This document shows positions 36,090 to 46,795 of a DNA stretch of 64,000 bases, in pieces. Origin of the DNA: Triops longicaudatus (Eukaryota > Arthropoda > Branchiopoda > Notostraca > Triopsidae); assembly GCA_022885665.1 (NCBI GenBank), contig JAGQDJ010000006.1:124001-188000 (forward strand), given 5' to 3'. The notes under the pieces are model-generated. The model did no database searches. It worked only from the letters and a program-made list of their open reading frames with translations, and was not told the origin of the DNA. The translations under genes and the position numbers were made by a program. Every line of letters starts with the position of its first letter. The stretch's first letter is position 1.

Positions 36090-39000
36090 TGTGGGCAATA
36101 ATGGACTCAATGAGATGGTAATTTAAAGATGATGAAAGTGAGACGAAAGTTGGTGTTTGTAGTAAGTGTAAAGTCGGCTGAGCGACAAAAGAGGCTGTAT
36201 AAACGGTTGCGAACCTGATAAATGCATAATTAATCAATAACGCTTAACAAGAAATGATGGTAGGTATAACTATAACAGGGAGAGATAGGAATTGCGCGTT
36301 AAACTTGGTAGCGAAAGTGTGGGAACCAATATAAGTTTGGGTTAGGGAGGAAGACCATGTGTTAGGTATTTTGATAGGGGTAAAGAAGTTACAAGACTCT
36401 AAAAATATGCGAAACTTACTCCATGATTGTTGTTGTACTGTGCACACGCTGTGCGCGTTGCCTTAATGGGAACTAGATCCACATTTTAGCGATAAATTCG
36501 AACAGGGATAAATTTGTATGCTTCACTTATGGGCGTCATGGAGGAAACTGACCTTTTGGAATCGATACGGAGCTGATATCGACAATTCCAAATATATCGA
36601 TAGGAAGAAATTGTAAAGAAGATTAAAATTCTAAATTAAATTACGATAATTGACTTACTATACCGAAATATAATAGCGATTTTCAATATATATTATATAA
36701 TTTAGGACAAAGTTGTTATAGGCTTTCACAGATTTTATTTTCCCCTAAAAGCTTTACACGTTTCCACCACGTAGACAATCGATATTATGTACATTGAAGT
36801 CAATACATATCGGAGTTAACCTTATGACCCTCAAGGAGCGTAAATTGTAACTGATATCATCCTTAAAATACACCATTAGACGTCAAACACGACACTGACG
36901 CATGTTAATCCATAGAGTGTGAATATTCCTGAAAACTAAGCTCGTAAAGCTCACAAATGTTCTTGTTGCGTCATCCGTCATCATACCTGCGCAATCGGCC
37001 CATACTTATGCTTCCTCCCTCTTTCCGCTGCATTCCTATCTTTACCTGGTAGCGAATAGCGTTCTTTTTAATTTTGCGTTTTATCGACAACTTTTTTTTC
37101 AGCTATTACACGTACAAGGCGCACATGCACCTCTTTGCTTTATCACCACGATAAAATAGCCTAATCGAAAAAAAAAAATCGCATATGTTGGATCTTATCT
37201 TGCAGCAGCATCTTTATCGCGGTCGCATCCGTGTATGCAAGAGGTCGAAAAAAGCCCCTAAGGTGTGAATAACCATGGCATTTTTCTTTTCCTCTATAAT
37301 CCTGTATCTCCATCGCTTTTTAGCATGGCCTTGTCTCGTTGACCGCCTCTTGGTCACGATCCGCCAAGTGAAGCGGGAAGCCCACGCCTTAGAAATGCGG
37401 ATTCCCGCGACCCCGCCTCGGAATCGTTCACGCCAACTCACGCTCATTGTGGTTGTACCCAGATCCTCAGACGTGCATCCAAACCTATATACATGCTTTC
37501 TCATTCCCTTCAACCGAAGAGAGAGATATATATGTCCAGAACGGGTGAGGAGGTGGACGGGAGGAGGAAAAACACCGATTTGGAACCGAATTTTCCACTG
37601 CCGAACATAAAAGACCAAGACGAAGGCGCCTCGCGGACGGGAAAAGCCCGGTTCCTCGGAGGGGCTGGAAATGCCCGGTTAAAGAGTTCGGGAGCGGGAG
37701 TTTGGGTAAGCGGGTTACCCCTTACAATGCTGGAGATGCAGGCAAAAAAATCAAGACGAACGGAGACGGGACGAAAGAGGAATAAGTGGAAGCGTGAAAA
37801 AAAGAACGACTGCCCAGTGAAAGGCCGTAAAACAGCGAGCTAAAAGCAAAAGAACGCAGAGAAACCCAAGTTCGCGCTCCCTTCTCGCGTCCAACGCTCT
37901 GAAAAGAAATGTCTTAATTCCTTGACTTTGTCTGTTCTTTCATAGTCGCCCAAGTCTTGATACATAAGCGCGAAAATTAAATTATAACAGATAAACTGGT
38001 TTCTCGGGTTATCCATGGAACGAGGGCTTGCTTTGTGAATGCCAACGCCCTTATATATAAAGCAAGATTAAGTGTTGTATAGATCTAGATACAAATACAT
38101 GCATCAGGTATGCGTAGCTGAATTTACGGGTCTCTTACTAGGGACATTTTGAACGAAATAATTCCGTCGGCAAGGCTCTCCCCGTACCGCGTTTACGTCG
38201 GGAGAGAAGCGTGGCGGGGAGGAGGCGGTTTTGCTCTCCTCTCTCTCTCTCTGGAGAGTAGTGGTCCGCTAGATCGATACTTTTGTCCTTTTTGCCCTTG
38301 GTTTTCTTCTTTATTCCTGGTCCGTTCGTTCCCAGGGCAGAAAGAACGAACTAAGCAAGAAGACGGAGACGGGGGGCGCAGGCGAAGGCAAGCCAAACGG
38401 GCGGGAGGTTTGTCAAGGGAACACAACCAACCAAGGCTATTTCCGACCCGATCCGCGGATTTCCATTTTTTATCTGCGGTGCCAGCGGCTTTGGATGGCT
38501 GTGTGTGTAGCTTGGCGCTTTGTCTCTTTGGTCTCTCGGTCTGGTCGTCCCCAGGCCTTGGGCTTGGAACTGAAAAGTACTTTGAAACAACAAAACTTGT
38601 ACAAGCTTTCGGGCTTTGGCTATAGTGGCTGGCTGCTGCGGGGACGACGCTGGCTCTCCCCAAAAAGTTAGCAAATATGCAGCGCCAAAGAACGTGCCGT
38701 GCTTGAAAAAGACGCTAGTGTCAAGTTCCACACGAATAAGTTATCACCCCCAATAAGAAGAAATCTTTTTACTTTGGGTGCCACGCAAGAAAAAAAGACA
38801 AGAACGGACTACAACTTCGCAAAAAAAGCCTTGCGCGCTATTCTTTGCCCACATAACACACCACACACACTCGTTCGCAAAAGGCAAAACGGACATTGTA
38901 AAAGCAACCTTTTACGCACGGTGTCTACGTACTCTATTCCTCTACTTTACTACGTTAACGACGGTTCTCGCTTGCTTTACGCTTCTCAACAAAACTTGGA

Positions 39001-39774
39001 ACTACGGCGGCGTCAAGTTTTAGTGTGAAATCTGGCCAACGTGTTGACAACAATTTGGGATAAAAAGCCGTCGTCACTTAAATGAATTGGAAAAGTTTTA
39101 TGTATTTCAATCGTTTGGACTTCCCGGTTTTGGCACGTCAGTGAATACTTTCTTAGACCCAGGAAAAGAACTCGGAAATTTTTTCTTAAACGGGATTATT
39201 GCTAAGTTCACTTGGTGCAAAAAAGACATCAATAATCAATGTATAGTCAAAAAATGCCTTACGACTCCCACACGTGGAGCATACAGCCGTGCTAAAACTC
39301 GCGTCTCCCACCCAGTACAAGGTAAAGTTACACCAAACTTTTACGTCTACCTTCAGAGCCCGCCATAGCTTTTTTAGTGTCAGTTTTCGTGTTCTTTTTT
39401 ATTGCCTTTTTTCGAACGATGCACACTTTGTACTGTCTTGCTTCAGCCAAATTAGCTGTGCAATAGCAGTACGACAGGAATTCATTAACGAAGCTAAGGC
39501 TCACTTTCAGCCGTAAAGATCCAGCGCCGGCCAAACTGGTATAATAAATAGATCGTAAATCGAATATGGTAAGTAAAGGGGTCCATGATGGCCGCGCGGG
39601 GATGGTGGCATGAACGCTGCCTCGCGGTCAAGTAGGAAAGCTCACTTGACCGCTCGCTTGAAAGTTTCGTAGAACATGAAAAAGCATCTTTCATTTTTTT
39701 TTTTCAAAAAATTAAATACTAAGTATACTGAAAATTTTCTCAATTCAGTTTCTTTCTTTGTGGCTTATTTTCAG
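36090..39774. other. Spacer and likely promoter region of the zinc-finger gene
   Basis: Between two divergent genes. The left part is AT-rich, while about 37300-38700 is more GC-rich. A TATATAAAG lies at 38054-38062 and a (CT)n run, a GAGA-type site on the other strand, lies at about 38235-38251. Overlapping ORFs on both strands around 38149-38731 have no domains. The acceptor at 39773-39774 implies an upstream untranslated or coding exon of the zinc-finger gene somewhere here, not placed. Confidence 0.4.
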
Positions 39775-39800
39775 GCTGTAGTGATCACTTGCCAACCATT

Positions 39801-41705
39801 ATGAACTATCAAACGGTTTGGCCCGAGCCAGGCCCTGGGCCAAATGGCTATCCTCGTGCTGCCCACAACAGCACTCCTTCAACTTCCAATCCTAATCCTA
39901 GTGCCACATCCAGTAGCAACAATGCCAGCCGGACTTCAGGGGGAGGTGGCGTGGATGATAAAAACTGTCAATCGCAGCAGCAACAGGCCCACAACCGCGT
40001 GTCGGTACATGTCAGCCCGCCCGATCAGCGGAATCCCGCCGATTACAGCCGCCCCACCTTCCTCACTCCGAACCCCATGGACAAGTTTCCCTTGCCGCCT
40101 CCATTTACCATGGAGCAGTACAAAATGAACATGAATGACGATGACAATTTGTTAAAAGTCGCCACGCATTTCTTAAGTAGTCACGGACAGGGGCGACACT
40201 TGGTCCCGTTATCGCGTGATTACCCGCATGCCATGTACGTAGGAGCTCCGCCCAACTATGGCCCGCCCCTAAGCAGTGATAACAATCACCGGCCGGCATC
40301 GCGAGGCCCGGGAGGTGGCGGGGGAGGCGGAACCGGGGGAGTCGGTCCGAACAACTTGGCTCCGCAGTCATCGTCCACTTCGTCAGCGCCTACTAACAAT
40401 ATGCAAGAAAATGCTACCGCAGCAGTGGTGGCGAGTCGGATGAGCGCTGGCAGTGGCACTGAGGTGAATCCTTTGATGTCTCCTTGCAGCGTTATGGAAG
40501 ATGCTTCCAGTCCTAGTTCTGGCAGCCAATTGTCATACGTTTGCTCTTTACAGAGTCCCCAGTCTGCCCTCAACGTCCACGGAGCTTTGGGTCTTCCAGC
40601 GCCATTTCTTCTCAAAGAAGCCAGTGGCAATATGGGCACGGGGGGAGGCGGGGGCGCCAAGAAGAAATCCGACAAACCAGGCAGCGACGTCCGTTCTTTT
40701 GGGTGCCAAGTGTGCGGCAGAGGGTTCAAGCAAAAAGCCACCTTGACCCAACACGAGCGAACGCATACCGACGAGCGTCCTTTCGACTGCCCGGACTGCC
40801 ATAAACGATTCCGGCAGCAGTCGCACCTGGTCCAGCACTTGCGGATCCATTCCGACGAGCGTCCCTACAGTTGTAGCTACTGTGATAAGGCGTTCCGCCA
40901 AAAAGCCATTTTGAACCAGCACGTTCGGATCCACACAGGGGAAAAGCCCTATGTGTGTCCCCAGTGCACCAAATGTTTCCGGCAGAAAGCCATCCTCAAC
41001 CAACACGTCCGTACCCACTCCGGCAAACGGCCATTTAGCTGTCCGGACGCCAAGTGCAAGAAAAAGTTTGTCGACCAGCAGTCGATGGAAAAGCATTTCA
41101 AGAAGCACCTCGAAGAAGACGAGCAGCAATTGCTCGGGGGACCCCCGCCACCTCGTAAAACCACACATCACAACCGGGGTGGGAAATCGGCCAAGGGACT
41201 TTTGCGAGTTAAACTCAACAATGAACGATTAGGAGGGGGAGTGGGGGCCGGGCCCGGGGGAGCTGTGTGTACCCAGGACCGGGCCACGTCACCTTTTCCA
41301 ATCAGTATGATGATGAAGGCCTCGCCGCCCGATCGCAGTGAAGAGAGTAATCCGTTAGCTTCCGAAGTCTCTGAATCTCCTCAACAGCCCCAGCAACAAC
41401 AGCACCCTCATCAACAGCACGGCAACGGGGCGGGGAGTGGTACCTACCTGAACCACGCCCATCAAGCGTTAAGTCCTTACCAGTTCGTGCCGTTCCCGCA
41501 CCGGCCTTATCCCTATGATCTTCTGAGCATGCAAGGTGGCCCTTACGCTTCCCGATCGGACCCCAACAAGTACCGAGACTTGGAAAACGGGCACCATGGT
41601 CATCTAGCTATGGACGTTCCCAAGGATAGTAACTGCGTCCCCAATTATAGCAGCACGTCCAGTACCAATGCTCCCGTACCCACGGCCAAACCCCTTGTGC
41701 CCTAA
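39801..41705 (+). CDS. C2H2 zinc-finger transcription factor, five fingers
   Basis: One long exon gives 634 residues from the ATG at 39801. Five C2H2 fingers lie at residues 302-436. Fingers 1-4 have standard C-X2-C...H-X3-H spacing with linkers THTDERPF, IHSDERPY and IHTGEKPY; finger 5 has a longer C-X4-C loop. Fingers 3 and 4 both contain FRQKAILNQHVR, an internal near-duplication. The flanks are disordered: Gly runs, Ser/Asn-rich stretches, and a Gln/His-rich patch (QQPQQQQHPHQQH) after the fingers. It is probably a sequence-specific nuclear regulator. I could not assign it to a named orthologue. A clear acceptor at 39773-39774 leaves the frame open upstream to GC|TGT..., so an upstream exon may supply the true start. 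The 3' flank is very T-rich. Confidence 0.88.
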   Translation: MNYQTVWPEPGPGPNGYPRAAHNSTPSTSNPNPSATSSSNNASRTSGGGGVDDKNCQSQQQQAHNRVSVHVSPPDQRNPADYSRPTFLTPNPMDKFPLPPPFTMEQYKMNMNDDDNLLKVATHFLSSHGQGRHLVPLSRDYPHAMYVGAPPNYGPPLSSDNNHRPASRGPGGGGGGGTGGVGPNNLAPQSSSTSSAPTNNMQENATAAVVASRMSAGSGTEVNPLMSPCSVMEDASSPSSGSQLSYVCSLQSPQSALNVHGALGLPAPFLLKEASGNMGTGGGGGAKKKSDKPGSDVRSFGCQVCGRGFKQKATLTQHERTHTDERPFDCPDCHKRFRQQSHLVQHLRIHSDERPYSCSYCDKAFRQKAILNQHVRIHTGEKPYVCPQCTKCFRQKAILNQHVRTHSGKRPFSCPDAKCKKKFVDQQSMEKHFKKHLEEDEQQLLGGPPPPRKTTHHNRGGKSAKGLLRVKLNNERLGGGVGAGPGGAVCTQDRATSPFPISMMMKASPPDRSEESNPLASEVSESPQQPQQQQHPHQQHGNGAGSGTYLNHAHQALSPYQFVPFPHRPYPYDLLSMQGGPYASRSDPNKYRDLENGHHGHLAMDVPKDSNCVPNYSSTSSTNAPVPTAKPLVP

Positions 41706-43961
41706 AAAGAACATATACAACACAAAAACCACCTACTCAAAAAAAGAAATAATTTTATATAACACCTCTACGTTCACTTGCAAAACAAACCAACACAAGA
41801 TCCAACGCGATAACGAAAACCATGTTCCTATGAAACAAAATGGCCCTCATTAAAAAAGCGTTTTCTATTTTTGGGGTTTTAGGGTCAAGCGTAAACGCGA
41901 GTAGTAGAGAATGAAAGTTACGTAACTTAAACTTTGCAAGGGGTTAGAACTAGAGATTTTTTTTTTCGGTTGAGGTTTTTTGGGGCAAAGAGCCTTTTTT
42001 TGACAGTGAAGAAGAATGGCCGTAAAATACGTGACAAAATTTGGTTGCGTCTGGCGTTGTTTTTCTAACTCAGTGTGCCACTGCCTGCTATGATAACTTT
42101 TCTACAACTTGCGTTAACCCTTTTTTCGCAGCTATAGCTTAACTTTTTTTTAATCTAATCGCGACACGGCAGATCGAAGCAATTAGGGTGGAAATTGTGG
42201 TTGGGTTGGAAAGGTATATATTTTTTCCAATGAAATTCGCTTTTTGTGATGAATCCGGTGACAAGTTTTTGCTTGCGAATAATGTCGTACAGTTCTTTTT
42301 TTTTCGTTGTTGCTATTTTTTTCGCAAATGTGCTTTGTCAATGAATGATAGCAAAGTTGAGGTAAAAGAAATTAGGTCTGTTATGTTTAGCGTTATTTTA
42401 AGAAAAGAAAGGTCAGACTACGAATGTCACAGAATCACGAGCGACTTCTAAGTCGTGCTACTAAAGTAAAGTTAAGACCGGAAGCGTGGGGTACAAAGAA
42501 AAATCGATAGGTTTTGGAAACACGTATGAAATTTGCACTCGTGGGCTACAAGTCCGGAGTCTAAAATGGAATTCGCATGTCAAAAATAACGCTACGGTGA
42601 GCTGTGATGTGCTAATGTTCTTTTTTTTGCGTGCGTGCTTTTTGGAGAATGCGTTTCTAAGCCAAGAATTTGTCTCAAATTGTCACGATGGCGTTATTTT
42701 TGTTTCATATTGGATATTGTTCTGCCTTCTCTCGAGTTGTGTAACACGCGTATCTACCGCGGGCCATAGAAAGGTAGTGATATCTTCTTCAAATGCTCTA
42801 GTAGACTTTTTTTTCCCTTGTTTTAATTTTTGCCTTCATTATTTCCCCCTGTTTTGCGTTCTGTATAACCAAGCAACATACCTTTTGAGAGTGAAAGAAA
42901 AAAATATTTACTCGGTATCACACAGCTTCCAGAGTTCTCTGCTAAATGTGGAAGATCGGGGGTTAAGATACTCGCGTCGTATGTGTGCAATTGTCTGGAA
43001 ATACCTTTGGAAACCTTTTCTGCATTAACGTTTTGGTTTCCAAAGCAACTTCGTGCACAAGCTAGAAAAATAATAAGTTTGCGCAAAAAAACTATGTACG
43101 GTTGTTTGTGATAGGTGATGGGTGGCAGCTTCTTTCAGATATAATTCAGCCAAGATTTTACGTAATAATTTCATTAATATTTTTGTCCTTTCAATCTCAA
43201 ATCCCCGATTCGATCTTATGTTTTCTTTTCCCCCCTCCCCGTGTCTTCTTAAGTATGTGTTCCTCTTGAATGCAAAGCAATTTTCTGTCTTTTTGTTATT
43301 TTCGCTGCCGCTTTTCTTTTTTAATGAGCAAGAAAATGAACTGTTAATTTTTCTGTATGTGAAACTGCTATTTTCTTATTTTTTTTTTCTTTCTTTCGGG
43401 GATTTTTCTTTTTGGAGCAAATCAGAAAGCTGAACTAAAAATGAAGAAAAAAAAGGTTGGCTACTTCTATTTGCGGTGCTAGACACTGACAACCCAGTAT
43501 ACGTATATTCTGCCTATGCCCTTGTTAACTTTCAAGGATAAAAAACTTATGGATACCAGTTATTCCTAATTCCCGTGCATAAAGAGAAGACGAACAAGTT
43601 TTCTGACAGAAAGAAAAAACGAAATACAAGCGAAAACTGTAACTCTAGTTTACTTTCCCGAAACCGGCCGGTGTAGCTGCTTGTTTGCAATGAAAAACTC
43701 GCGAGACGAGACAAATGATGGTTTTTATCATGTCATGTGCTCTTTATCGCAATCCGTATGTGAACTTTGGCAGTATTTTTGAATTTTTGTTCCAAACAAA
43801 AGAAAACATAGGAACCCGTTGAGTATAACCAAATCCGATGCAAAAAAGGAACCTCCATCTCCTCCGCTGATTCCTCCTAGAAAAACTATGCCCTAAATAA
43901 CTATCTGCCGTTTTACTGCTGTACCGAGCGCTGAAATACAAGTGTTTTGTACAAAATAACT
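41706..43961. other. T-rich 3' flank of the zinc-finger gene and convergent spacer
   Basis: From about 41900 to 43440 the + strand has many T runs of 6-10, consistent with a long U-rich 3' UTR. The 180-codon + ORF at 42486-43028 is rich in Phe, Cys, Leu and Ser because of this bias and has no domain. The right end is the 3' flank of TEFM. I found no clear AATAAA for either gene. Confidence 0.4.
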
Positions 43962-45631
43962 TTACCGTGGTTTTCTATTTCGATGAATAACATCCAATGC
44001 TACTTGTCTTTCGTGCAACACAATGTCCGAAAAGGCTAAAGCTATAAGTAAGGAGTTAGACAAGTTTTCCCGCTCGAACACGTTTTGAGATTTGTAACAG
44101 TCCCTCATGTCATCCGAAAACGTGACGCTCGAATAACCGGGTGCGTTTTGCCCTTCCACGGAAACGATATCGCCATCTAGCGAAGGACGTAACATCTTGT
44201 CGACTAACGTTTGGCCCGATACTCGCTCTGTCCCAACTTGAAGATCGAAGAGTCTCATGACTACTGGAGATTTTATGGTGAAAACTCGATGGTTGCACTG
44301 TTCGCAATCAAAATTTCGGTTGAGCAAGGCTATCAGCATGGCTTGGATCTGCAACAATTGAGCACTTAGCGCCACGTTGCTTCCGATACCCATCATTATG
44401 CCTCCTCGTTCTTCCATGACATAAATGTCTGCTTCTGGAAGTGATGCTACAACACTGTGCACCTAAAGGCAAACATAATTTTAGATCTCACATTAGCACC
44501 AACAACATCCGACGGCGCATTGACGAGTTTCTTTCATTTTTTTTCGGACATTTTTCAACAGCTCCATTCCAATCAGAACATTTGATGGAACGGCAAATAA
44601 TAAGGTGGAAAAATTAAAAGCAAATTAAACACAAAATAAATCGGTAAAAAGTTTCAAAGCTGTTGCAAAGTTCAAAGAGAATACATTCCAAGGCTTTCTA
44701 AGAATGCCATAAGAATATGTGTTCTTAACAGAATCGCGTGTGAAGAATATACATTTGTAATAAAAATGGGCTTACAATCTCTAGTAGAGTTCCGTGATGC
44801 TGGCGTTTCTCATCCTGCAATAGGTCACAAGATCCCCATGCTTGCATAGTGTTTTCGCGATCCAGTTTAGCCCAAGAAAGAGTTGATGGAGTGATATGAA
44901 TACCAAGGACACTTGTCGCTGACTAAAGTTAATAAAGTTCAGAGTTGGGGAGGGTCGTTATTCCACATAAAGAGATGCTTGCAAACCTACTGTGCGTAAT
45001 TCGGTAGAAAGTGGAGGCGATGACACCGAAAGTCTTTTCGGGCGCTTTTCGCACTTGGCATCAATTAAAATGCCAGGATCACAGCTTATACCGTTTACAA
45101 TTCTTCGGCATAGTTGTTGTAAAAGATTTACTCCAAAGTCATCAACATGCAGAATCTGCGACAGTGTTTCAAAATTGCCGTGCTTAGTTCTGTATTTTAT
45201 TAATTTCACTGCTCGTGCTTTAGAGATCCTAATCGAAAGGCAGGATTAATTGTGCAAATTCTTTTATTACACATAAGCTTGATTACTTATAAGCTGACAG
45301 TTCAGTAAAATCCCCGTGGTTGAAAATGTTGAGAAGAAATTTGGTATCTTCGTCAGAAAACGCCGAATTAAGCTCCAATGCTGGCTGACTAGCGAGCTGA
45401 GATGATTGGAGGGATGGCTCGGGATTTGTTGCACCAGAACTTTGACTACACAGATAACACCTTGACTTTGTAATAGGGTACCATCCATGACAACTCTGTG
45501 ATCAGAAATGAAAGTAAATCTACGTTCCTTTTGTTGTCAATTATGGCTATAGGAGAACAAAACTTATTTACCGATGATCCAGGCTTGTAGTTCACTTTCA
45601 CAACCACTTTGCGAAGGAGTGATCTAAGCAT
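43962..45631 (-). CDS. TEFM: Mitochondrial transcription elongation factor TEFM
   Basis: Five exons on the minus strand (45631-45572, 45495-45287, 45228-44991, 44922-44776, 44462-43962) encode 384 residues (human TEFM 360). TEFM binds mitochondrial RNA polymerase and raises its processivity past replication-primer sites. Exon 1 encodes MLRSLLRKVVVKVNYKPGSS, an Arg/Lys-rich amphipathic start typical of a mitochondrial targeting peptide. Next comes a helix-hairpin-helix region (FLLNIFNHGDFTELSAYK... KYRTKHGNFETLSQIL). The RNase H-like C-terminal part follows, with the family pattern ADIYVMEERGG, ...QAMLIALLNRN and VVMRLFDLQVGTERVSGQTL. All joins keep frame. The last codons sit on a donor-like GTAAAG, so an extra terminal exon cannot be ruled out. 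Confidence 0.88.
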
Positions 45632-46795
45632 TTTCTTCGGAAGTGCGTGTTTGACGCTAGAGAAACCAAACAAGAAAGCTTCTGAAATGAAAAAGAAAGA
45701 TAAATCAGGGATGCCTTGGCATATTCCTTGCAATTTAGCCGCAGTAGAAACCACAATAATCTCAATTATTACATTCCTTAAAAATGCATTATATATTATA
45801 ATACCATTTCATACCTTACGGCCAGACACACTAAAATATAATTCTTTTACTCAACATCTTTTACTCAGCCAAAACAATGGCCATTTAAGTATTACAAAGT
45901 AAACCACGTGTGTTTATTTTGAGCCCCGTGCTCTCGCCGTGCTCCCGCGAGTTTAGTGAGTTCATACAGCGGTGGTGGCGTTATAGTAGCTTGGCGCTCA
46001 TGTAGAAACCGTACAAAAATAATAACTAATGAACTTCAAACACTTTGAAAACGGGAAAAAGAAAACCAAACACTTAGTGAATAGGACGAAGGTCATATGG
46101 GAAATGTTTGCCAGAAAAAAAGTAAAGTGTGCATGAGAAGATAAATAAAACTTAATTTGCGGCTATTTTTGTAAGAAACGGGTCAGTTTTTTTTTGTTGT
46201 GATGTTTACGTAAAGTACCCGAAAACTGTGTCAAAATAGTTTTTCTGTGCAGCGTAACCACGGAATAATCCTCCGCAAGCTTATTTGCAAGAAGTAATCT
46301 TACAAGGACGCGTGGAAAAATCAAAAGTAGCTCTTTGGTGCTGTTTTGAATAAAACGCATGTTGTGTGTCGTGCAAATGGCGAGGTAAGAAAAAGGGATT
46401 TTTACACTGAAATTATGATACGCTTTTATAAAATGCAAAACACCGTACAAGTGTGATTTGAAATTAAAGTAACGAGATATATTTTCGGATTAAATTTCCA
46501 CATTATTCAGGTTGTCATGGCACGGTGACACAAATGAACCCTTCAAATACCTCTGTCATAAGTTTCAGAGGGAGGGAAAAATGTACTTAGCTTTCTCTTA
46601 TACTGTTGCTTAGTTTCTCCCACAGATTCTGATTTTGGAATGTCTTACAAGCATTTGCATAGTAACTTGGCACATATAAAATAAAATCTTGCCACTGTGG
46701 TTTTCTAATGTACAAGAGGGTTTGAAAATAATATTATTGCAAGAGTTTGAGCACGAAGGGGTGGTTTTCCACAATGGTTCAATGAGTGCCAACTC
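45632..46795. other. Spacer between TEFM and the Dachs-like gene
   Basis: It holds the TEFM promoter and the 3' UTR of the myosin gene, both on the minus strand. I see no exon. The minus ORF at 46163-46450 has no domain. Confidence 0.4.

Noticed and set aside
38149..38731. Overlapping ORFs of 126-158 codons on both strands
   Set aside because: Both strands are open because the stretch is GC-rich. None shows a domain or splice context; it is more likely promoter or leader DNA.
42486..43028. 180-codon + strand ORF
   Set aside because: It is rich in Phe, Cys, Leu and Ser from the T-rich strand, has no domain, and lies in the probable 3' UTR of the zinc-finger gene.
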